Assembly: GCA_040235415.1 (NCBI GenBank)
Contig: JBECKR010000333.1
Location: 1 to 10,702, forward strand
Length of the DNA stretch: 10,702 nucleotides
Reading direction: 5' to 3'
Origin: JBECKR01 sp040235415
GTDB lineage: Bacteria > Acidobacteriota > Polarisedimenticolia > Polarisedimenticolales > Polarisedimenticolaceae
Below, in pieces: positions 1-4,833 of the stretch. Made by a program: the position numbers and the translations under genes. Position 1 is the first letter of the stretch; every line of letters begins with the position of its first letter. The notes beneath the pieces are model-generated. The model was given only the letters and a program-made list of their open reading frames with translations, was not told the DNA's origin and did no database searches.

Positions 1-69
1 CTTTCGATACAACGCCAGGGCTTGAAAGCGACGGTCTTCGAACGTGGCGGCGTCTCGCTTCTCTCGCAT
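1..69 (-). CDS. Possible N-terminus of a helix-turn-helix/transposase-type protein (partial, runs off left edge)
   Basis: Read leftward from the ATG at 69-67, the frame stays open for 23 codons to the window edge, giving MREKRDAATFEDRRFQALAL and then YRK. The charged start followed by an RRxxALxL helix resembles the N-termini of IS630-type transposases and related winged-helix proteins, where the helix leads into the DNA-binding motif. That motif would lie outside the window, so the family is only a guess. No good Shine-Dalgarno site precedes the ATG. The upstream DNA (about 84-130) is visibly AT-richer than its surroundings, as mobile-element ends often are. It could equally be a chance ORF. 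Confidence 0.33.
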   Translation of the reverse strand, partial: MREKRDAATFEDRRFQALALYRK

Positions 70-78
70 GGCGAGACG
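51..78. repeat. Perfect 8-bp inverted repeat at the left edge
   Basis: CGTCTCGC at 51-58 pairs with GCGAGACG at 71-78 across a 12-base loop. The loop contains the ATG of the possible minus-strand gene, so a hairpin here could hide that start codon, or the site could be a protein-binding palindrome. No T-run follows, so it is not a typical intrinsic terminator. Confidence 0.3.
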
Positions 79-140
79 ATACCACGTCAAACGTTCCGTG
101 TTAAGACAATAATGCGTCAATCAGTAAAGGAAGTGCCACG

Positions 141-596
141 ATGCTGCGTAACGTAGTGGAGGATGACCTCCGAATCTTCTTCGAGCATCAGCGGGACCCG
201 GAGGCGACCGCCATGGCGGCGTTCCCCGCCAGGGAGTGGGACGCCTTCCTGTCGCATTGGCGGCACAAGGTCCTCGGGGACCCGGCCAATGAAGCGCGGA
301 CCATTCTCGTTGACGATCAGGCGGCGGGCTACGTCGCCAGCTGGGAGCAGGACGGCAGACGTCTGGTGGGTTACTGGATTGGGAGGGAGTACTGGGGACG
401 AGGCGTCGCGCGCGCGGCGCTCGACGAGTTCTTGAGAGATCACGAACACCATCGTCCGATCCATGCGTACGTCGCGCTATCGAATGCGCGCTCCATTCGC
501 GTACTCGAGAAGTGTGGGTTCCGACGCGTTGGCGAACCCACGGAGGGGCCGGACAGGGTGGCAGAAGTGCTGTTCCGATTCGATGGCGCGGCCTGA
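141..596 (+). CDS. GNAT family N-acetyltransferase (RimJ/RimL-like)
   Basis: This protein of 151 residues belongs to the GNAT superfamily, which moves an acetyl group from acetyl-CoA to an amine. The acetyl-CoA motif is visible in GYWIGREYWGRGVARAAL (residues 77-94), with the pyrophosphate loop at GRGVA, and the terminal GNAT motif is NARSIRVLEKCGF (115-127). That layout and the short length are typical of RimJ/RimL-like members. The start at 141 is supported by AAAGGAAG at 126-133, about seven bases upstream. It lies just right of an AT-rich patch that may be an insertion-element end and could supply its promoter. Substrate cannot be read from sequence; small molecules, antibiotics and protein N-termini are all possible in this family. 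Confidence 0.9.
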   Translation: MLRNVVEDDLRIFFEHQRDPEATAMAAFPAREWDAFLSHWRHKVLGDPANEARTILVDDQAAGYVASWEQDGRRLVGYWIGREYWGRGVARAALDEFLRDHEHHRPIHAYVALSNARSIRVLEKCGFRRVGEPTEGPDRVAEVLFRFDGAA

Positions 597-720
597 CCCG
601 CCGATGAAGCGGACCGTCGGCTTGGCGGCCCGCAGCGTATCGCGCCATACGTCAGGCGACCGACACGATGCAACGCCATGTTTCGCTTCGCCGTCTGGAC
701 TACTTGCGAGGGACTACTCC

Positions 721-1008
721 ATGCCCGCATATCTGATCGCCGACATCGAGGTCACGGACCCCGTGGGTTACGACGAGTACAAGAAGCGCGTGCCCGCGAT
801 CATCGCCGCTCACGGAGGGCGCTACCTGGCTCGCGGTGGAGCCATCGAGGTACTCGAAGGCACATGGCGACCGAAGCGGTGTGCCGTTATCGAGTTTCCC
901 GATCTCGCGTCGATGAAGGCCTTCTGGGAATCCCCGGAGTATCAGCCGTTGCGTGAGCTCCGCGAGCGGTCCGCGAATTCGAATTTGGTGGTCATCGAGG
1001 GACTGTAG
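721..1008 (+). CDS. DUF1330 family protein
   Basis: This 95-residue protein is a typical full-length DUF1330 member. Family features visible are the opening MPAYLIADIEVTDP, the YDEYKKRVPAIIAAHGGRYL segment (about residues 17-36), the RGG turn, and the ending that includes FPDLASMKAFWESPEYQPL. The family has a dimeric alpha/beta ferredoxin-like fold related to small monooxygenase-like proteins, and no reaction is established. The ATG at 721 is preceded by GAGGGA at 708-713 with seven bases of spacing. The frame is open further upstream, but that stretch (463-720) lies in the GNAT gene and the gap and shows no family similarity. It follows the GNAT gene after 124 bases and is probably transcribed alone. 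Confidence 0.92.
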   Translation: MPAYLIADIEVTDPVGYDEYKKRVPAIIAAHGGRYLARGGAIEVLEGTWRPKRCAVIEFPDLASMKAFWESPEYQPLRELRERSANSNLVVIEGL

Positions 1009-1035
1009 TCCGGGGGCTCATGCGGAGATCCCTCT

Positions 1036-1092
1036 CGAGCATCATCGCGGCGCCTGACGAGCGCACGCGGCGGACGGCACCGATGATGCTCG
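1036..1092. repeat. Perfect 12-bp inverted repeat downstream of the DUF1330 gene
   Basis: CGAGCATCATCG at 1036-1047 is the exact reverse complement of CGATGATGCTCG at 1081-1092, with a 33-base spacer. It begins 28 bases after the DUF1330 stop and ends 83 bases before the broken RibD-like gene. It could form a long-stem hairpin acting as a terminator or mRNA-stabilising end, or be a paired protein-binding site. No T-run follows the right arm. No other copy was noticed in the window. Confidence 0.6.
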
Positions 1093-1174
1093 GCGTCATG
1101 CCGCCACGAGAACCGGGTTCCCGACACGAGTCACGGCCGGCGAACCGCCCGATGGCGATCGGTGATCTTATCTG

Positions 1175-1496
1175 ATGCGACCCCTCCGGTATTCCATCAA
1201 CGTCACGTTGGACGGGTGCTGCGATCATCGTGAGATGATCGCGGACGAAGACCTGCATCGACACGCGGTCGAGCACCTTGGACCGGGTCGATCGGAACGC
1301 GGAGCTCGTGCGCGGGGACATCGGGGAAGCGGTTCGACAGCTCAAGCGGGAGTCCGGTAAGGGGCTGCTCGTGGGAGGCGTGACGCTCCCGCTGGCGTTG
1401 GCGGAGCCGGGATTGATCGACGAGTACGAGTTCGTGGTCCATCCCAGGGTGGCGGGCCGGAAGTGCCCGACGAAATCGAGCAGGACGGCCATGTGA
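1175..1496 (+). pseudogene. RibD_C/dihydrofolate reductase-like protein, internally deleted and truncated
   Basis: Two frames each encode part of one family. Frame 2 from the ATG at 1175 gives an intact N-terminus, MRPLRYSINVTLDGCCDHRE, through HRHAVEHL at about 1279. The next matching segment is in frame 3 from about 1278: LDRVDRNAELVRGDIGEAV, then SGKGLLVGGVTLPLAL and LIDEYEFVVHPRVAG, ending near 1457. Intact relatives are, from memory, about 190 residues. The roughly 60 residues between the blocks, which include the nucleotide-binding part of the fold, are missing. The C-terminus after VHPRVAG (about 35-40 residues) is replaced by unrelated codons up to the TGA at 1494-1496. The join near 1278 also changes frame. 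The product cannot be functional. I infer at least two deletions, one internal and one at the 3' end. Confidence 0.8.
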
Positions 1497-2054
1497 TGCC
1501 GGCTTTACCCGACACCCCGCCAATGCGGTACGGTACGTATGCGGCCTCCGATGAGGGCGACATCGTGAGGCTCCCGGGACAGGCGTTCTGTCGACACGAC
1601 CCGCCTGCGGTGGCCGTCGGCCCGGAGCCCCCGGAGTTCGAATCGTGCGTTCGACTGTTTTGTCCCAAGGCAGCGGAGGCGCTGACGATCGTGGCCCGGC
1701 TCGCCGGCACGGGAGAGCTCATCGGCGCCTTGCTGACGGAGGACGGGGCGTCGGATCCGCCGGACGGCATCGATCGACTCAGCGAGAAGTTCGAGCCGAT
1801 ATTCGACATCTTGGGTCGGTTGGACGCCGAGTACCGGAGCACGCGGGCCCCTCGTCCCGGTGAGTCGCTGCACCGGTTCCTTCTCGGAGTCGCCGAGTCG
1901 GTCGCAGGCCGCGGCTATCGGCTGGCGGTCACCGAAGCGATTCGTCGAACGGGTGCGGCGGTCCTACGGGACCCATTCCTTCGACGGACGCACGGTGTTC
2001 GCGTCGATCGCCGAGCACGGCGGACCCAAACTCATGGACAGGGGGTCGACATGA
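1496..2054 (+). pseudogene. GNAT family N-acetyltransferase, deleted in the acetyl-CoA region and frameshifted
   Basis: The ATG at 1496 overlaps the TGA of the preceding remnant by one base and opens MPALPDTPPMRYGTYAASDE. Family-like sequence continues in frame 2 to residue 148 (1939): GDIVRL, CPKAA, LTIVARLAGTGELIGALLTE, DRLSEKFEPIFDILG, ESLHRFLLGVAESVAGRG, YRLAVTEA. The C-terminus is in frame 3 from about 1938: RFVERVRRSYGTHSFDGR, then TVFASIAEHGGPKLMDRG, stop at 2052-2054. Intact relatives carry about 15 residues between AGRG and YRLAV (the helix after the pyrophosphate loop) and about 13 between VTEA and FVERV. Both are missing, and the second gap shifts the frame. The enzyme should not bind acetyl-CoA. 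The missing lengths are from memory of the family. Confidence 0.78.
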
Positions 2055-2095
2055 CCGCCGGGAGCGCTCGGCCGCCTTCGCACCGTTCGCGCGAC

Positions 2096-2488
2096 CTACT
2101 CCTCGAAGCGACTCCCTTCGTCACGATCGCGGTCGTATCGTCTCGTGAGCGGAAACGGCGGCAACCAGGACTCGCGACGGACGGTCCAGAGCTCGTAGGT
2201 CGGCGTCAGCTGGTCCGGGGCATCCAGGGATCCGAGGTGCACTTCGATCTCGTCCGCGGTGCGTGAGAAAACGGACGAGCCGCAGCGGGGACAGAAGAAC
2301 CGCCCGGCGTAGTCGCGGGTTTCGCCTTCGATCGTCACCGCATCCTGAGGGAACACCGCGGACGCGTGAAACAGGGCCCCGTGGTGCTTGCGGCAGTCGA
2401 GACAGTGACACAGTCCGACGCGGTACGGGAGTCCCGACGCCACGATTCGGACGTCGCCGCACAGGCAGCCGCCCGTGAATCGGTCCAT
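2096..2488 (-). CDS. GFA family zinc protein (glutathione-dependent formaldehyde-activating enzyme-like)
   Basis: This 130-residue protein has the GFA-fold cysteines in the expected order: C8 and C10 in GGCLCG, C27, C29 and C32 in CHCLDCRKHHG, and C66 and C69 in FCPRCGSSVF. These bind one structural and one catalytic-site zinc in the family. The founding member was described as helping formaldehyde add to glutathione, but most GFA proteins have no proven substrate, so the enzyme name should be used loosely. The start at 2488 is chosen because AGGAG lies seven bases upstream on this strand and homology begins there; the longer open frame to 2779 is low-complexity arginine-rich sequence. It stands alone, opposite in direction to its neighbours. 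Confidence 0.9.
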   Translation of the reverse strand: MDRFTGGCLCGDVRIVASGLPYRVGLCHCLDCRKHHGALFHASAVFPQDAVTIEGETRDYAGRFFCPRCGSSVFSRTADEIEVHLGSLDAPDQLTPTYELWTVRRESWLPPFPLTRRYDRDRDEGSRFEE

Positions 2489-2520
2489 GCTGCGTCTCCT
2501 CTGAGATCGAGCGGGCGCAA

Positions 2521-2550
2521 GGTTTACAACGAACGGCACCGTCGTCGCAA
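2521..2550 (-). promoter_or_regulatory. Candidate promoter of the GFA gene
   Basis: On the minus strand TTGCGA (2550-2545) and TAAACC (2526-2521) are separated by 18 bases, with the -10 box about 33 bases before the start codon. The -35 matches four of six consensus bases and the -10 only three, so this is a suggestion. The AT-rich GGTTTACAAC stands out in the GC-rich gap. Confidence 0.28.
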
Positions 2551-2757
2551 CGGAGCGGCTCGCCGCGCGGGCCGAGAGCCCGGGAAGCGAACCGACTCGT
2601 CCCTCGACCGGACGCTTCCTCCGCCGGCGCCGGTCGGGTCGGCTCGGGTGCTCCGAGCGATCCTGCCGTCCGTGGTACCGTTCCGGTCGGTGGGCGCCTT
2701 CGGGCGCAGCGGAACCGCTCATCCGCCGGACCCCGGAGATGCAGAGAGGAGAGCACG

Positions 2758-3102
2758 GTGAGTGACGAACAGGTGGCACCCGAGACGAAAGGCGTTACGG
2801 TGAAGTTGCTCGCAACGGTCGACCTCGGCCCCGAGATCGAGGGCATGGAAGGGCTCCAACTTCGAATGCGTAGGGTGACGATCGATCCCGGAGGCGTCTT
2901 CGGCCCGATTCACGACCACAAAGGCAGACCGGGCACCGTCTACATCCTGCAAGGAACGATCACCGACCATAGGGATGGAGTCGCCACGGACTATGGGCCG
3001 GGGGTGGGCTGGCCCGAGGACAGGAACACCACGCACTGGCTCGAGAACCGAGGCGCGATTCCGGCGGTGGAGATCTCGGTCGACATCGTCAGGCAGGACT
3101 AG
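2758..3102 (+). CDS. Cupin domain protein
   Basis: This 114-residue single-domain cupin has the first motif at IHDHKGRPGTVYILQG (51-66), with H52 and H54, and the second at GPGVGWPEDRNTTHWLENRG (80-99), with H93. The glutamate that usually completes the metal site after the HxH pair is absent: the residues there are RPGT. The metal site may therefore use three histidines or be altered. The GTG start at 2758 follows AGGAG (2747-2751) with six bases of spacing. The stop lies only 24 bases before the metallo-hydrolase start, so the two are probably one transcript. Such small cupins can be enzymes, sensors or binding proteins; no substrate can be given. Confidence 0.87.
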   Translation: MSDEQVAPETKGVTVKLLATVDLGPEIEGMEGLQLRMRRVTIDPGGVFGPIHDHKGRPGTVYILQGTITDHRDGVATDYGPGVGWPEDRNTTHWLENRGAIPAVEISVDIVRQD

Positions 3103-3126
3103 GCTCGGGCCGCGACCGGAGGGCGC

Positions 3127-3924
3127 ATGCTGACGTGGGCAGTCGCGGGCTTGACGGCTGTTCTCGCCGCGGCACCGGGACCCGAACCGGCGGTGGAGCT
3201 GGAGTACCTCCAGCACAGCGGCTGGTTGATCGAGACTCCGGGCCACGTGCTGCTGTTCGACTACGTCGAGAGCCTCTCGCCGACCAAGCAACTCCCCCCC
3301 GATCTCCGCTTGAGCCCCGACTCCTTCGACGAGAGGCCGGTCGTCGTCTTCGTCAGTCACGGTCACGCCGACCACTTCTTCCCGGGGTTGAAAGAATGGG
3401 CCGCCGAACGTCCCGGCATACGCTTCGTCGTCGGATGGCCCGGCAGCGGTCTGCCCGGCGCGAAGGTCATGAAGCCGCGTGAGGTCTGGTCGTCGGGTGG
3501 ATTGCGGGTCGCCGCGACCGACTCCACGGACGAGGGCGTGGGCTTTCTCGTTTCGGTGGACGGCTTGACGGTGTTCCATGGCGGCGACCTCGCCCGCTGG
3601 TCGGAGGCGCTCGACGAGCCGTTCATGTCGGAGATCGGGTGGCTCGAGGAGCAGAAGCAGCCGATCGACATCGCGTTCTTCGCGGTCGCGACCGGCGCGG
3701 CGTGCGACCCGCGGCCGGCGATCTGGCAAGGTGTCCGGGCGGCGGCGCGGGAGCTGAGGCCGCGGGTGCTGATTCCCATGCACGTCGGTTGCCCCGATCG
3801 GCTGGACATCTACGAGCGGTTCCGCAAGGAGGTCGGTCCACGACTCCCGGGCACGCAGGTCGTCGCGCCCTCTCGACGCGGGCAGAGGTTCCGGTACGAC
3901 GGCGAGCGCGTCACGCCCGAATGA
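3127..3924 (+). CDS. Exported metallo-beta-lactamase-fold hydrolase (UlaG-like)
   Basis: This protein of 265 residues has an MBL fold. The metal motif HxHxDH is SHGHADHF (H78, H80, D82, H83), with further candidate ligands in FHGGDLARW (D154) and IPMHVG (H219). An early H30 in LQHSGWLIE is typical of the UlaG-like branch. The first 16 or so residues, MLTWAVAGLTAVLAAAPG, look like a short signal peptide, suggesting the periplasm. GGAGGG at 3118-3123 precedes the ATG by three bases. It is the second gene of a pair with the cupin. MBL proteins hydrolyse lactones, phosphoesters, beta-lactams or thioesters; nothing here points to resistance, and the substrate is unknown. Confidence 0.88.
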   Translation: MLTWAVAGLTAVLAAAPGPEPAVELEYLQHSGWLIETPGHVLLFDYVESLSPTKQLPPDLRLSPDSFDERPVVVFVSHGHADHFFPGLKEWAAERPGIRFVVGWPGSGLPGAKVMKPREVWSSGGLRVAATDSTDEGVGFLVSVDGLTVFHGGDLARWSEALDEPFMSEIGWLEEQKQPIDIAFFAVATGAACDPRPAIWQGVRAAARELRPRVLIPMHVGCPDRLDIYERFRKEVGPRLPGTQVVAPSRRGQRFRYDGERVTPE

Positions 3925-3954
3925 GCGGACGGTCCGGCGGGCGCATCGGGCTGA

Positions 3955-4116
3955 CGAAACCCGCACGCCGAGGGCGGGTCGCTGATGATCAACGACGGGA
4001 CCCCTTCCGTGGGCAGGGCGGCCATCACCGCCGCCGCCCAGGGCTTCATGACCGCCTTTCCGGACATGCTCGTCACGATGGACGGCGTCGGCCTCGAGGG
4101 TGGCCGGGCGGTGTAG
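3955..4116 (+). pseudogene. SnoaL-like (NTF2-fold) gene fragment, both ends missing
   Basis: One frame, open from 3955 after a TGA at 3952, reads RNPHAEGGSLMIND, then GTPSVGRAAITAAAQGFMTA, then FPDMLVTMDG and GLEGGRAV, with TAG at 4114-4116. The AEGGSL segment, the G-R-AI helix and the FPDMxVTMD strand match the middle of SnoaL-like polyketide-cyclase/ketosteroid-isomerase-fold proteins, which are about 120-150 residues long. Roughly 30 N-terminal and 50 or more C-terminal residues are absent. There is no ribosome site before the internal ATG at 3985. The fragment sits between two intact genes and looks like a deletion remnant. The family is recognised by eye, not by search. Confidence 0.65.
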
Positions 4117-4151
4117 GCTAGGTCCGGCTAGTGGGGCCAATCGGAGGCAGC

Positions 4152-4607
4152 ATGGCCGCTAAAAAATCTGCAAAGAAGGGCACGACGAGGTCCGGCAAGC
4201 CGTCCGTGGGGTTCACGCCCGATGAGCGGGCCGCGATGAAGGATCGCGCCCGAGAGATGAAGCGCGCGGCCGGGGCGGACGGGGAGCGCGACGTTCTCGC
4301 GAAGATCGCCGAGATGCAGGGAGCGGACCGCGCGATGGCCACGCGGCTGCACGCCCTCATCAAGGACAGCGCGCCGGCGCTCTCGCCGAGGACCTGGTAC
4401 GGGATGCCGGCGTACGCCAAGGGCGGCAAGGTCGTATGCTTCTTCCAAAGCGCGCGGAAGTTCAAGACGAGGTACGCGACGCTCGGCTTCAGCGACCAGG
4501 CCCACCTCGACGACGGCGCCATGTGGCCGACCGCCTTCGCCCTGAAGGAGCTGACCGCCGCCGAAGAGACGAGAATCCGAGAGCTCGTGAACGAGGCGGT
4601 GAGCTGA
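4152..4607 (+). CDS. DUF1801 family protein (YdhG-like fold)
   Basis: This 151-residue protein has a lysine-rich N-terminus (MAAKKSAKKGTTRSGKPS) followed by the DUF1801 core: SPRTWYGMPAYAKGGKVVCF (78-97), FQSARKFKTRYATLGF (98-113) and DDGAMWPTAFALKELTAAEE (120-139). DUF1801 has a YdhG-type fold and no known reaction; its members are small, soluble and widespread. I chose the ATG at 4152 because GGAGG lies at 4143-4147, whereas a GTG at 4131 in the same frame precedes that site and has none of its own. The basic N-terminal stretch could bind nucleic acid, which is speculation. It is transcribed alone as far as can be seen. Confidence 0.9.
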   Translation: MAAKKSAKKGTTRSGKPSVGFTPDERAAMKDRAREMKRAAGADGERDVLAKIAEMQGADRAMATRLHALIKDSAPALSPRTWYGMPAYAKGGKVVCFFQSARKFKTRYATLGFSDQAHLDDGAMWPTAFALKELTAAEETRIRELVNEAVS

Positions 4608-4629
4608 CGACCGGGCTCGCCGGAGCTTT

Positions 4630-4680
4630 CCGACCGGCGGCGGGGGTCGGCACGCACGTCTCGCCGGCCGCGACGAGACG
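4630..4680. terminator. Two consecutive hairpins after the DUF1801 gene
   Basis: CCGACC at 4630-4635 pairs with GGTCGG at 4645-4650 over a nine-base loop. CGTCTCG at 4657-4663 pairs with CGAGACG at 4674-4680 over a ten-base loop. Both begin within 50 bases of the DUF1801 stop. There is no T-run, so termination would be of the hairpin-only type or the structures may stabilise the mRNA end. In DNA this GC-rich, short stems also occur by chance. Confidence 0.3.
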
Positions 4681-4722
4681 CCGGAGCCACCCGTGCATCT
4701 GGATGGGCAACGTCGGCTCTGC

Positions 4723-4752
4723 ATGACGTGCCCGTCGAGCCGCCGGTATACG
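4723..4752 (+). promoter_or_regulatory. Candidate promoter of the octaheme cytochrome gene
   Basis: ATGACG (4723-4728) and TATACG (4747-4752) are separated by 18 bases and lie about 80 bases before the cytochrome start. Each matches four of six sigma-70 consensus bases, and TATA is rare in this GC-rich DNA. No operator or activator site was recognised. Confidence 0.3.
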
Positions 4753-4822
4753 CTGGCGCCGGGTCTGTCTCCCTGCTTCGACCGGCCGCCGAATCGCACC
4801 GCCGTACCGCCGAGGCTCCAGG

Positions 4823-4830
4823 GGAGGTGA
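4823..4830 (+). promoter_or_regulatory. Strong Shine-Dalgarno site fixing the GTG start at 4834
   Basis: GGAGGTGA is an eight-base match to the 16S rRNA anti-Shine-Dalgarno sequence. It decides in favour of the GTG at 4834 as start of the octaheme cytochrome, which also places a signal peptide at the N-terminus. Confidence 0.75.
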
Positions 4831-4833
4831 TCC

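Noticed and set aside
636..651. Hairpin CGTAT/ATACG after the first GNAT gene, considered as a terminator
   Set aside because: The stem is only five base pairs and no T-run follows.
2719..4140. 473-codon minus-strand open frame opposite the cupin and MBL genes
   Set aside because: The sense strand has the HxHxDH motif, a signal peptide and ribosome sites, while the antisense reading is low-complexity.
51..4680. Shared CGTCTCG/CGAGACG arms in the hairpins at 51-78 and 4657-4680, considered as copies of one repeat
   Set aside because: Only seven bases of each arm agree and the loops differ, so in GC-rich DNA this is likely coincidence.
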